DNA of 38,301 bases. Source: Candidatus Hydrogenedentota bacterium (lineage in GTDB: Bacteria; Hydrogenedentota; Hydrogenedentia; Hydrogenedentales; GCA-2746185). Below are positions 24,433 through 33,435 of this stretch, piece by piece. The stretch is from assembly GCA_947486375.1 (NCBI GenBank), contig CANKTP010000008.1, positions 1 through 38,301 on the forward strand, in the 5' to 3' direction. How positions within the stretch are numbered: position 1 is the stretch's first letter; each line of letters starts with the position of its first letter. The notes under the pieces are model-generated. The model ran no database searches. It was not told the origin of the DNA and saw nothing but the letters and a program-made list of their open reading frames with translations. The translations under genes were made by a program, and so were the position numbers.

Positions 24433-25443
24433 TCACTTCTTCGTTGCCATCAACTCGACGAATATCCTGAATAACTCGGGGTCGAGGTCGTCCGACATCT
24501 GCTCGCGCATGAGTTTGAGCGCGGGAAACGATTGCAGGGCGCTCCTATACGAGCGCCTCGTCGTCAGCGCGTCGAAAATGTCGCAAATCGTCGAGACGCG
24601 GACGTATGGGGGGATATCGTCGCCCGCGAGCCCGTCCGGATATCCGCCGCCGCCCATCTTCTCGTGGTGGTGCCGCGTCACCCGGAGGGCCACCTCGCTG
24701 TCGACCCCCTGTTCCTTGAGGATTTCATGCCCCCACACCGGGTGCATTTTCATTATGGCCCATTGTTCGTCCGTCAATACCGTCTCGCAATGGATTATCT
24801 CGGGCCCGACGCGGCCCTTGCCAATGTCATGCAACAACGCCCCCGTCCCGAATTCGCTCAGGAAACTGAGGTCCTCGAACCCGGCCTTCTGTGCCAGGGT
24901 CACGGAATACACGCACACATTCACGCTGTGGGTGTACGTGTAATAGTCGAACGACGCCGTGTCGAGAAAGTGCGTGAACGAACCCTCGAGATCGTTCATG
25001 AACTTGATCACGTGCTCGACCAGGTTCTTGCTCCGCGGCAACACGTCCCCGGCTTCCGGTTTACTCATCATCTCCCGGACCGCGTTCTGCGCCGAGCCGT
25101 ACAAAATCTGCGTGCGTTCCCCGGGAAGAATCGATTTGTCCATAATCAGGTCGGCCAGGTTCCGCTCGACATACCGGTTGTAAATCTCCTCTTGGCCCGA
25201 GGGAATGTACAACGTGGAGACCCGGCCCTCGAGGAGCCGCGCGCGAACTTCGTCGGTAAACGGAAGGGAACGGCCCCGATATAACACGGGCGGGGCCAGT
25301 TTCGCGGGACGGTGATACAGATCGAAATCCGTCACCGAGTCCACGCGAAGACTGCTCAGGCGAACGGGAAGGAACTCCGGCGTCTTGGCCGGCTGTTCCG
25401 CCGTATGTGTCTCCCGGATTTCCACTAGCGGATTATCCCCCAA
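24433..25443 (-). CDS. HD-GYP domain protein, probable cyclic-di-GMP phosphodiesterase
   Basis: N-terminal half: a DUF3391-like region (LPVRLSSLRVDSVTDFDLYH, about 27-46). C-terminal half: an HD-GYP domain with ALLHDIGKGRVG (HD), HPVWGHEIL, RHHHEKMGGGGYPDGL and DIFDALTTRRSYR. In the last motif the usual HHExxDGxGYP has Gly where Asp is normal, a mild departure. The start is TTG 25443 by longest frame. GTG 25425, with GGGGGAT about 8 bases before it, is at least as likely, given a promoter only a few bases upstream of the TTG. It lies downstream of murG but has its own promoter. Family role: degrading cyclic-di-GMP. Confidence 0.88.
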   Translation of the reverse strand: MGDNPLVEIRETHTAEQPAKTPEFLPVRLSSLRVDSVTDFDLYHRPAKLAPPVLYRGRSLPFTDEVRARLLEGRVSTLYIPSGQEEIYNRYVERNLADLIMDKSILPGERTQILYGSAQNAVREMMSKPEAGDVLPRSKNLVEHVIKFMNDLEGSFTHFLDTASFDYYTYTHSVNVCVYSVTLAQKAGFEDLSFLSEFGTGALLHDIGKGRVGPEIIHCETVLTDEQWAIMKMHPVWGHEILKEQGVDSEVALRVTRHHHEKMGGGGYPDGLAGDDIPPYVRVSTICDIFDALTTRRSYRSALQSFPALKLMREQMSDDLDPELFRIFVELMATKK

Positions 25444-25455
25444 GGACGCTGGCGC

Positions 25456-25484
25456 ATTATAGGGTCATCAGGCCATTACGACAA
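25456..25484 (-). promoter_or_regulatory. Promoter of the HD-GYP / macro-domain pair
   Basis: On the - strand TTGTCG (25484-25479), a 17-base spacer and a perfect TATAAT (25461-25456) lie in the 63-bp gap between murG and the HD-GYP gene. The predicted start is near 25449, leaving almost no leader before TTG 25443, which is why GTG 25425 may be the true start. Confidence 0.55.
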
Positions 25485-25506
25485 CTTATTCGAATCGGCG
25501 GCCAAG

Positions 25507-26625
25507 TCACGGCGCGTCCCCCTCACCCTTTCGCGCGCCAAAGACTAGCCCGAAAATGGTTTCAACCATCGCATCCGCCGCGCCAGGGGCGGCAAGGGAC
25601 TTCGCGGCGGCCTGCATTCGCCCCAGGCGTTCCCCATCGGCAAGGAGTTCCCGCACAAGAAGGTCGAGGCGCTCCCCCGAACATTCGGCATCCAATAGGA
25701 CCACCGCCGCGCCGGCGGACTCGAATGCCCGGGCGTTCTGTTCCTGGTGATTGTCCGTTGCGTGGGGAAACGGGACTAGGATGCACGGTTTCCCCATTGC
25801 GGCCAGCTCAGCCGTGCTGGAGGCCCCGGCGCGCCCGACGACAAGGTCCGCCGCCGCGCATGCCCCGGGCATGTCGTCAATGAAGGAAAACACCCGGGCG
25901 GTCCCGGCCGACGACGCCGCGGCGGCCATCGCCCGCGGCGCGTCCGTTTTTCCGGTCATCCAGATGAACTGGACTCCCCCGGGGGGCGCGATCCCCGCAA
26001 TATGGACCATCGCATCGTTCAAGGTCACCGCCCCCTGGCTTCCACCGCACACAAGCACGACCTTCCTCGACCGATCGAGGTCGAACCGGCGGCACGCCTC
26101 GATCCGATCCGGCGGGTCCAGGAAACCCGCGCGGACCGGGTTTCCCACGACCGTGGCGCGTTCGCGCGGATAATCGCCAATAGTGTCCGCGTAGCTCAAC
26201 AGGATCCGGTCGGCCCGCTTCGCCAACAAACGGTTCGCCATGCCCAGGCGTTTGTTCTGTTCGTGCAGCACCGTGGGAACGCCCATACCTTGCGCCACGA
26301 GACCCACCGGCACGGTCACATAGCCGCCCACGCCCACGACGACATCTGGCTGAAATCGCCGTACATGGACCCATGCGCGCACGATACCAAGGGCCAGCTT
26401 GACGCCCGTGTACACGCGCCGGATTCCCCATCGCCGGGGCCATCCTTCCGCCGGCACCGCCCTGAACGGGATCGCCAGGGCCCTGCAAATGCGCTCTTCG
26501 ATGGCGCCCCGGCACCCCACCCACTGGATCGCGAGCTGCGGATCGCGCGCCTGGAGTTCCTCGATCAGCGCCACGGCCGGGGATGTGTGGCCCCCCGTGC
26601 CGCCGCCGGTAATCATCACGCGCAT
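25507..26625 (-). CDS. murG: MurG N-acetylglucosaminyltransferase
   Basis: Adds GlcNAc to lipid I to make lipid II on the inner face of the membrane. The 372-residue protein begins VMITGGGTGGHTSPAVAL with the GGTGGH loop, and has the second Gly-rich loop VVVGVGGYVTVPVGLVA and the HEQNKRLGMANRLLA segment. The C-terminal half carries VVGRAGASSTAELAAMGKPC, the UDP-GlcNAc site. It is the last dcw gene on this strand, 25 bases after ftsW. murC, murB, ddl, ftsQ, ftsA and ftsZ, which often follow, are absent from the window. Confidence 0.95.
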   Translation of the reverse strand: MRVMITGGGTGGHTSPAVALIEELQARDPQLAIQWVGCRGAIEERICRALAIPFRAVPAEGWPRRWGIRRVYTGVKLALGIVRAWVHVRRFQPDVVVGVGGYVTVPVGLVAQGMGVPTVLHEQNKRLGMANRLLAKRADRILLSYADTIGDYPRERATVVGNPVRAGFLDPPDRIEACRRFDLDRSRKVVLVCGGSQGAVTLNDAMVHIAGIAPPGGVQFIWMTGKTDAPRAMAAAASSAGTARVFSFIDDMPGACAAADLVVGRAGASSTAELAAMGKPCILVPFPHATDNHQEQNARAFESAGAAVVLLDAECSGERLDLLVRELLADGERLGRMQAAAKSLAAPGAADAMVETIFGLVFGARKGEGDAP

Positions 26626-26650
26626 CGCGAACTCCCGGGCGCGGGGTTTT

Positions 26651-27763
26651 TCATGCCGACGTCCCGGCCCGCCGCGGGGAGGGCGGAAGTCCCTGGAGGC
26701 CGACGCTAATCACCAGCCCCATGAGCGCCATGAATACCATCAATGCGGTGCCTCCCCAACTAATGAACGGAAGAGGCAATCCTTTCGTCGGTACCATCCC
26801 GGTCGTCACCGCCATGTTGATCGCGGCCTGGATCGCCACCAGCGAGGCAATGCCCCCGGCAAGCAACGAGCCATACATATCGCGCGCGTTCGCCGCGATG
26901 CGCATGGTCAAGGCCAGCAACAAGAGAAATAATCCCGCGAGCGCCAGCGTGCCCACGAGGCCCGTCTCCTCCGCCCATGCCGCGAATACGAAATCGGTGT
27001 GCGCATCGGGAAGATAATCCAGCTTTTGTTCGCCGCGGCCCGGCCCTTTGCCGAATACGCCACCCTGCGCGAAAGCCACCATCGACTGGATCAATTGATA
27101 TCCGTTCTCCTCGCGGTCTTTCCACGGGTTGAGAAAAGTGGTCAAGCGCTTCATTCGATAGGGCGTGATCACGATGAGCGCGGCGATTCCCGCCACGACC
27201 GGAACGATGCTCGGGAGCATGTATCGCCAGCGCGCGCCCGCCATGAACATCATGCAGAAGGCCACCGAGATCATCACCACCGGCGTGCCCAAATCGTCCT
27301 CGAGCAAGACCAAGCCCGCGAACACCCCGGTGATTAACAACGGCGGGACAAATCCCCGGAAAAAACTCCCCATCTGCTCATGGTTTTGCGCGAGCTTCAC
27401 CGAGAGCAGCAGGATCAAGGCGAATTTGCCCATCTCGGACGGCTGGAACGACGTTAGGCCCGGGACCTCGATCCAGCGTTGCGCCCCCTTGCGCTCCTCC
27501 CCAATCCCGGGGACCAACACGAGCGCCAGCAACAACAACGCGATCAACACGATGCTGCGAAACCAAAACGGTTCGCGCAGCCGGTGATAGTCCAAATTCG
27601 CGCAAAAGAACAAGGCGCAGACCCCGATCGCCAAGTACACCAATTGGCGCTGGAACCGCGCCATCCCGTGAGGGTCCGCCGCCCCCGTGCTATACACCAT
27701 GAACACGCCGACTAGCGCCAGGCCCAGCACCAGGCCCAGGACGATGATGGACTCTCGTTTCAT
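26651..27763 (-). CDS. ftsW: FtsW/SEDS lipid II polymerase
   Basis: A 370-residue membrane protein with about ten helices. SEDS landmarks: LNPWKDREENGYQLIQSMVA, GKGPGRGEQKLDYLPDAHTD and FISWGGTALM near the C-terminus. With the PBP encoded upstream it polymerises septal glycan. The start is ATG 27763 (MKRESIIVLG), which overlaps the murD stop as ATGA. A longer in-frame start would add 17 residues inside murD and is rejected. Placement between murD and murG supports FtsW over RodA. Confidence 0.93.
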   Translation of the reverse strand: MKRESIIVLGLVLGLALVGVFMVYSTGAADPHGMARFQRQLVYLAIGVCALFFCANLDYHRLREPFWFRSIVLIALLLLALVLVPGIGEERKGAQRWIEVPGLTSFQPSEMGKFALILLLSVKLAQNHEQMGSFFRGFVPPLLITGVFAGLVLLEDDLGTPVVMISVAFCMMFMAGARWRYMLPSIVPVVAGIAALIVITPYRMKRLTTFLNPWKDREENGYQLIQSMVAFAQGGVFGKGPGRGEQKLDYLPDAHTDFVFAAWAEETGLVGTLALAGLFLLLLALTMRIAANARDMYGSLLAGGIASLVAIQAAINMAVTTGMVPTKGLPLPFISWGGTALMVFMALMGLVISVGLQGLPPSPRRAGTSA

Positions 27764-29127
27764 TTGCGCGTCTCCAGGTCTTCCGGCAGGGCGATCACGG
27801 CGCGCCGGACACAATCCTTGAATACCCGGCCGCGATGCTCGAAGTCGTCGAACATGTCAAAACTAGCGCACCCGGGCGATAACAAGACGGCCTGGCCGGG
27901 CCTCGCCGCCGCCCTGGCCCGGAGCACCGCGTCTTCCATGTCCGGGGCCCGCCGCACCGGTACTGCATCGCGGAAGGCCGCCTCAATCAGCGGCGCGTCT
28001 TGCCCGATCGTTATCACTTCGACGACATGCTCCGCGACGAGCTCCCGCAGGATTCCGTAGTCGCCTCCCTTGCCTTCGCCCCCCGCAATCAACACCACCG
28101 GACGATCGAAACTTTCGAGCGCCACGCGAAGGCTATCGAGGTTCGTCGACTTCGAGTCGTTGTACCAAGTCACGCCGTCCCACTCCCCCACCCACTCGAT
28201 CCGGTGTTCCACGCCCCGGAAAACGCGTAACTGTTCCAGGGTCTTCTCCCCGTCGAATCCCCCGGCCCGCATCGCCGCCAACGCCGCCAGGACATTCTCC
28301 AAGTTGTGGCGGCCCGGAAGGATCGTGTCGGAGGTCTTCGCAATAATCGCGTCCCCGTGACGAATCAATCCCTGGTCTATCCAGAGCCCATCCGAAATGC
28401 GTTCCTTCAGGCTAAACGGAAGGCGCAGCGGGCCGCCGCAGCCCATCTCGCGCGCGAACGCATCGTCGTGGTTGACCACCGCCACGTCGCCCGCGCCCTG
28501 GTTCTCGAACATTCGCGACTTGGCCGCCGCGTAGTTCTCCACCGTCCCGTGCCGCGCCAAATGGTCCGGCGTCACGTTGAGGACGCACCCGATCCAGGGG
28601 CGGAACGCCTTGATGGTCTCGAGTTGGTAGCTGCTCACCTCGAGTACGACGTAGTCGGGTTGTCCCGGCTCAAGGACAGCGGCGGAAAACGGAAGCGCGT
28701 TGTTTCCGGCGAGGGTTACCCGATACCCGCACCCGGCAATCAACGAGCGCAAGAGCTCCGTGGTCGTCGTCTTCCCGTTGGTCCCCGTCACCGCGATTAT
28801 CGGGGCGGCGCAATAGCGCGAGGCCAATTCCATTTCGCCCATCAACTCCGCCCCCCGTTCCACGGCGGCGCGAATCGGCGCCAGGTTGGGGGACACGCCC
28901 GGACTGGGAATGACCAACGCCGCGTCCGCGAACGCGGCCTCGGTATGGCCGCCCGTCTCGAACGAAACGCCCAGCGCTTCCAATTCCGCCTTGAACGGCT
29001 CTAGCTTCGCCGACGCGTTTTCTTCCGTCACAAAGGGACAGGCCCCCTCGCGGACAAGCAATCGCGCGAGCGCGACCGATGTCCGGCCCATGCCCACCAC
29101 CGTCACTCGTTTGCCCTGGAGGTCCAT
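27760..29127 (-). CDS. murD: UDP-MurNAc-L-alanine:D-glutamate ligase
   Basis: Adds D-glutamate to UDP-MurNAc-Ala. The 455-residue protein starts at ATG 29127 with the Rossmann N-terminus MDLQGKRVTVVGMGRTSVAL. It then has the P-loop VTGTNGKTTTTELL, the Mul-ligase motif NVTPDHLARHGTVENYAAAK, and YNDSKSTNLDSLRVAL in the C-terminal domain. All are normal for MurD. A frame extension upstream of the ATG overlaps mraY and is not coding. It begins 8 bases after the mraY stop and overlaps ftsW by 4 bases. Confidence 0.95.
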   Translation of the reverse strand: MDLQGKRVTVVGMGRTSVALARLLVREGACPFVTEENASAKLEPFKAELEALGVSFETGGHTEAAFADAALVIPSPGVSPNLAPIRAAVERGAELMGEMELASRYCAAPIIAVTGTNGKTTTTELLRSLIAGCGYRVTLAGNNALPFSAAVLEPGQPDYVVLEVSSYQLETIKAFRPWIGCVLNVTPDHLARHGTVENYAAAKSRMFENQGAGDVAVVNHDDAFAREMGCGGPLRLPFSLKERISDGLWIDQGLIRHGDAIIAKTSDTILPGRHNLENVLAALAAMRAGGFDGEKTLEQLRVFRGVEHRIEWVGEWDGVTWYNDSKSTNLDSLRVALESFDRPVVLIAGGEGKGGDYGILRELVAEHVVEVITIGQDAPLIEAAFRDAVPVRRAPDMEDAVLRARAAARPGQAVLLSPGCASFDMFDDFEHRGRVFKDCVRRAVIALPEDLETRK

Positions 29128-29135
29128 CGTCCCGG

Positions 29136-30608
29136 TTACCTCAACTTCAACGTAGCGAGGCTCATCAGCGCGAACATCAACGCGATAATCCAGAATCGTA
29201 TGGTGACCTTCGTTTCGCTCCACCCCTTCAACTCGAAGTGATGGTGCAACGGGGCCATCCGGAATACCCGCTTCTTCCGAAGCTTGAACGAGCCCACCTG
29301 GATGATGACGCTCAGCGTCTCGAGCACAAACAAGCCCCCGACGATCGGCAGCAACAGCTCCTGCTTCGTGAGCACCGCCATCGCCCCAATCACGCCTCCG
29401 AGCGCCAGCGAACCCGTGTCCCCCATGAACACCTGCGCCGGGTGCGCGTTGAACCATAAGAACCCGAGTCCCGTTCCCAACAGGGCCGACCCGAATACGG
29501 TCAACTCGGCGGCCTCGGGCACGTGCATCACGAACAGATACCCAGACCAGTCAGCCCGGCTTACCACATACGCGATGCCCGTGAACGCCCCGATCGAAAT
29601 GACCGATGCCCCGGCCGCGAGCCCGTCGAGCCCATCGGTCAGGTTCACCCCATTCGTAGCACCCGTAATAATCAAGATCACGAACGGGACATAAAGAAGA
29701 CCCAGGGGAATGAAGAGATCCTTGATACCCGGCACGCCGACCTTGTATTGAAGATTGCGGGGGCTCTTGGCGACGAACTCCGGGGCCGCCGCCTCGAGCA
29801 GTAGCCGGTTGAATCGCACCAGCTCCCGCGCGTTGAGCCGGTCCATTCCTTTCTTGATGAACGAATCGGATTCGCCATTGATATGGACTCCATTCCAGAC
29901 ACCCGGATCGTATATGCCCGGCAACTCGAGAATCCGATTCAACTCCACGAGCACGGCCTGCATATCGTCCGAGTCAAGCACGGTCCCTGCAATGCGTTCG
30001 CGAATTTCGGGGTCGATGAGGCTGGCAAATTTGCCCAAGGGGGTCGTCGGGTTCGCAACGGCCGTTGAACGCAACGCCTCCACCAGTTTGTCCCAATTGG
30101 TGATTTGCGACGCGCTCAAATACGACGCGCCGTAGGTAATCGGATACATGACCACGATTACGCCCAACAATCCGCCCGAGAGCACCTGCCCGATCAATTT
30201 GGCCCTGGCGCTCAATCCATCGTTGTGCTTTCGCTTTATCTTGATGTAGTCGTCCAGGAATCCCACCGCGCCCATCACGCAGAATACCGCCACCGCCAGC
30301 AAGAGGACCCTGTTCGTCAGCGAACTCCAAAGCAACAACGACAAAAGCGTGGCCGCGATGATCATGATGCCGCCCATCGTTGGCGTGCCCGACTTGCCCT
30401 TGTGCAGCGCGTGGAGGTCCTTGACGTGATCTTCCTTGATCGTCTGGCCGTACTTGAGCACCCGAAGCCGTTCGATCAGCTTCGGCCCCATGAGAATACA
30501 AAGCAAGAAGCCCGTCACCAAGGCGCCGCCCGCGCGGACCGTGTGGTACGTGAAAACATTCAAGAATCCGAACTGGGGAACCAGCTCGGTGGCGAGAAAG
30601 TAAAGCAT
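29136..30608 (-). CDS. mraY: MraY phospho-MurNAc-pentapeptide transferase with a large insertion
   Basis: Makes lipid I by moving phospho-MurNAc-pentapeptide to undecaprenyl phosphate. Catalytic acids are visible in FLDDYIKIKRK, in NLTDGLDGLAAG and in MGDTGSLALGG, with the late HHHFELKGWSE loop. At 490 residues it is about 130 longer than a typical MraY (around 360). The extra block is between the DDYIK helix region and the NLTDGLDG motif, about residues 155-290. It is soluble-looking (NWDKLVEALRST, DSDDMQAVLVELN, NARELVRFNRLLLE) and lies in one long loop. ATG 30608 shares a base with the murF stop (TGATG). Confidence 0.93.
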   Translation of the reverse strand: MLYFLATELVPQFGFLNVFTYHTVRAGGALVTGFLLCILMGPKLIERLRVLKYGQTIKEDHVKDLHALHKGKSGTPTMGGIMIIAATLLSLLLWSSLTNRVLLLAVAVFCVMGAVGFLDDYIKIKRKHNDGLSARAKLIGQVLSGGLLGVIVVMYPITYGASYLSASQITNWDKLVEALRSTAVANPTTPLGKFASLIDPEIRERIAGTVLDSDDMQAVLVELNRILELPGIYDPGVWNGVHINGESDSFIKKGMDRLNARELVRFNRLLLEAAAPEFVAKSPRNLQYKVGVPGIKDLFIPLGLLYVPFVILIITGATNGVNLTDGLDGLAAGASVISIGAFTGIAYVVSRADWSGYLFVMHVPEAAELTVFGSALLGTGLGFLWFNAHPAQVFMGDTGSLALGGVIGAMAVLTKQELLLPIVGGLFVLETLSVIIQVGSFKLRKKRVFRMAPLHHHFELKGWSETKVTIRFWIIALMFALMSLATLKLR

Positions 30609-31969
30609 CAGGTGACCATGCCCGCCTCCGCGCAACGCTTCCGGAGCGACTCGATTACCGACTCCATCTTCATCCCCCGCGAGCCCTTCACCAAGATGAC
30701 GTCGCCCGGGCGGGCCGACTCGAATAGCCTCGCGCCGATCGCATCGTGGGCGTCGGCCGTTTCCGCGTGTCCGACCCCAGCCACGCGCGCCGCATCCGCG
30801 ACCTCGCGGGAAAAGGCGCCGAGGGCATGGAGTCGGTCGATGCCAAGCGTTCCCGCGAAGGCCCCGCATTCCCGGTGCAATTTCCCCGCCTCTTGGCCCA
30901 GTTCGAGCATGTCGCCGAGCACCGCGATTCGGGCGCCCGCCGTGGGACGGTCTGCGAGCGCTTGCAACGCCGCCCGCACGGAGGCCGGGTTCGCGTTGTA
31001 GGTATCGTCGATGATCTCGATGCCCCCGATGCGGGAAACCTTGAAGCGGGAGGGCGCCGCGCACACGGCCCGCAGCGGATCCTCGAACTCGCGCACGCCG
31101 TGCCGCAGGCCAATCGCGACCGCCAACAAAACGTTGGCGGCGTGCGCGCGCGCGTACAGGGGCAGGCGAAGCTCGCCAATGGGATCGATCGTCAAATGCA
31201 TCTCGCCCCGCTCGTCGAACGAACATTCCTCCAAGGCCACGTCTCCCCGGCTTCCGTAAAAGATATTCGTGCCGCCAAATTCATCCGCGATCCGCAGGCA
31301 CCTCGGGTCGTCCGCGTTGACATAGAATACCCCCTCCGCCGCCAGGCCCCGCACAATCTCGCCCTTCGCGATCGCCACGTCCTCGATGCTGCCGAAGCCC
31401 TCGAGGTGCGCCGGCGCGATCAGCGTGATCGCCGATTCGTCCGGCCGCGCCATGCGGCACAACGACGCGATCTCGCCCTTGTGGTTCGCGCCCATCTCGA
31501 GCACGCCCATGTCCGTCTCCGCGTCCATTTGCAGCAGCGAGAGTGGACACCCTATCTCGTTGTTCAGGTTCCCTTTCGTCTTCACGACGCGGTATTTTGT
31601 TTCCAACACCGCGGACGCAAAATCCTTGCTCGACGTTTTTCCGCACGATCCGGTGATCGCGACAATCTTCGCGGTGGTGCGCGAGCGATGGAACGCGGCG
31701 AAATCCTGCAATGCCTGTCGCGGGTCGCGAACAACCATGCAGGTCCCGGCCGCGTGCGGGCGTAGCGCCACCGCCGCCACCGCCCCCTTCGCGAACGCAT
31801 CCGGGACGTAAGCCTGGGAATCGAAACGATCGCCCGGCATGGCAAAAAATACGTCGCCCGCCTGGAGCGTCCGCGTGTCCGTCGATACCCGCTCGAATAC
31901 CCCGTCCGTCAAGGGCGCGGGCGACCCGATGGCGGCCGCCAATTCGCTGAGTCGATACCGCCACCCCAT
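30608..31969 (-). CDS. murF: UDP-MurNAc-tripeptide:D-Ala-D-Ala ligase
   Basis: Adds D-Ala-D-Ala, completing the pentapeptide precursor. The 453-residue protein has an N-terminal substrate domain (VSTDTRTLQAGDVFFAMPG), the P-loop ITGSCGKTSSKDF, the NLNNEIGCPLSLLQM segment typical of MurF, and IIDDTYNANPASVRAAL in the C-terminal domain. The P-loop has SCGKT where SNGKT is common. The start ATG 31969 (MGWRYRLSELA) follows the murE stop by 2 bases. Upstream in-frame sequence overlaps murE and is not coding. Confidence 0.95.
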   Translation of the reverse strand: MGWRYRLSELAAAIGSPAPLTDGVFERVSTDTRTLQAGDVFFAMPGDRFDSQAYVPDAFAKGAVAAVALRPHAAGTCMVVRDPRQALQDFAAFHRSRTTAKIVAITGSCGKTSSKDFASAVLETKYRVVKTKGNLNNEIGCPLSLLQMDAETDMGVLEMGANHKGEIASLCRMARPDESAITLIAPAHLEGFGSIEDVAIAKGEIVRGLAAEGVFYVNADDPRCLRIADEFGGTNIFYGSRGDVALEECSFDERGEMHLTIDPIGELRLPLYARAHAANVLLAVAIGLRHGVREFEDPLRAVCAAPSRFKVSRIGGIEIIDDTYNANPASVRAALQALADRPTAGARIAVLGDMLELGQEAGKLHRECGAFAGTLGIDRLHALGAFSREVADAARVAGVGHAETADAHDAIGARLFESARPGDVILVKGSRGMKMESVIESLRKRCAEAGMVT

Positions 31970-31971
31970 GT

Positions 31972-33435
31972 TTAGCCAGCCCCCAGTATCGTGCGGGCCA
32001 CTTCGCGATCGTCGAAACGCACCCTTGTCGTGCCGACGATCTGGTAGTCCTCGTGTCCCTTGCCTGCGATGAGCACCAGGTCGCCCGGCCGGGCCATGTC
32101 GATCCCGCGCTGGATGGCTTCCGCCCGATCGAGGAACACCAGGTAATCGTCCGTCTTTCGCTTCCCGGCATACTGGATGCCTGACTCGATATCGAGCAAG
32201 ATTCGCTCCGGATCTTCCGTGCGGGGATTGTCCGAGGTAATGATCGAATAGTCCGCCAATTGCGCCGCCGCCGCCGCCATCTTGGGCCGTTTCGTCTTGT
32301 CCCGGTCGCCCCCGCATCCGAACACGACAATGACTCGTTCCTTGCAGATGGCCCGCGCCGCGTTCAAGACATTCCGCAATCCGTCCTCGGTGTGCGCGTA
32401 ATCCACCACGACTTGGAACGGATGCGCCGATTCGACATGCTCGAAGCGTCCAGGCACGGCCTTCAGCGCGGCCACCCCCCTCGCGATGGCCTCCAAGGGC
32501 TGCCCGAGTGCCGCGCACACCGTGATGGCGCCGAGGACGTTCATCACATTGTGCGCGCCCAAGAGGCTCGTCTCGATCTCCGCCGTGCCCCACGGCGAGG
32601 TCAAATGAAACGACGTGCGCTTCAGGTCGGCCCGTATTTTCGTGGCCCGGCAGTCGCCCTGGCGCCCGAAGGTGTGGCACGGGACGCGCGATGCCTCGAC
32701 GAAACGCGGTGCATGGGGATCATCCGCATTGACCACGGTGAATCGGCCGGCTCCCTCGATCCTCCGGAACAGGCCGAGTTTCGCCTCGCAATACGCATCC
32801 ATCGTGGCATGGTAGTCGAGGTGGTCCTGGGTGAGGTTCGTAAACAGGGCCGCCATGAATTCGATTCCCGCGATCCGTTCCTGCGCGATCGCATGCGAAC
32901 TGGCCTCCATCGCGACATGGCGCACACCGGCATCCGACGCGCGCCGGAACAAGGCCGCCAAGTCCTCGCCGAACGGGGTAGTGTGGTCGGCCGCCACCGT
33001 CGTATCGCCGAATGTGTATCCAAGGGTGCCGAAGGATCCGGCCGGCAATCCGCAAGCCGATAGAATGGATTTGATGAGGAATACGCTGCTCGTCTTTCCG
33101 TTGGTCCCGGTGACGCCGATCACCGTCATGCCGCACGTCGGGTTTCCCGCCAATGCGTGCGCGACGATGCCCAATGCCTTCCGGGCGTTCGATACATGGA
33201 AGTAGGGCAACCCATTCAATTCGGCCAGTCCGGCGTGTTCGCCCAGAATCGCCACCGCCCCCTTCGCGGCGGCCTCTGCCGCGTGGTCATGGCCGTCCGA
33301 GCGCACCCCCGGCGCCGCCACGAACAAGGCGCCCGGCACCGCACGGCGCGAATCTTCCGTTACCGATGTTATCGAGCGATCGGGCGCGGGACCGTTGGGA
33401 ACGCCAAGAAGAGTTGTAAGGTCACTTAGATGCAT
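31972..33435 (-). CDS. murE: UDP-MurNAc-tripeptide synthetase, meso-diaminopimelate type
   Basis: Adds the third stem residue. The DNPRTE motif near residue 408 marks meso-diaminopimelate specificity (lysine enzymes have D(D/N)P(N/A)), so the wall is of the DAP type. The 487-residue protein also shows VTEDSRRAVPGALFVA, the P-loop GVTGTNGKTSS, MEASSHAIAQ and the carbamylated-Lys region DAYCEAKLGLF. ATG 33435 lies inside the last 14 bases of ftsI, with GGAG 5 bases upstream, so the two are translationally coupled. Confidence 0.95.
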   Translation of the reverse strand: MHLSDLTTLLGVPNGPAPDRSITSVTEDSRRAVPGALFVAAPGVRSDGHDHAAEAAAKGAVAILGEHAGLAELNGLPYFHVSNARKALGIVAHALAGNPTCGMTVIGVTGTNGKTSSVFLIKSILSACGLPAGSFGTLGYTFGDTTVAADHTTPFGEDLAALFRRASDAGVRHVAMEASSHAIAQERIAGIEFMAALFTNLTQDHLDYHATMDAYCEAKLGLFRRIEGAGRFTVVNADDPHAPRFVEASRVPCHTFGRQGDCRATKIRADLKRTSFHLTSPWGTAEIETSLLGAHNVMNVLGAITVCAALGQPLEAIARGVAALKAVPGRFEHVESAHPFQVVVDYAHTEDGLRNVLNAARAICKERVIVVFGCGGDRDKTKRPKMAAAAAQLADYSIITSDNPRTEDPERILLDIESGIQYAGKRKTDDYLVFLDRAEAIQRGIDMARPGDLVLIAGKGHEDYQIVGTTRVRFDDREVARTILGAG

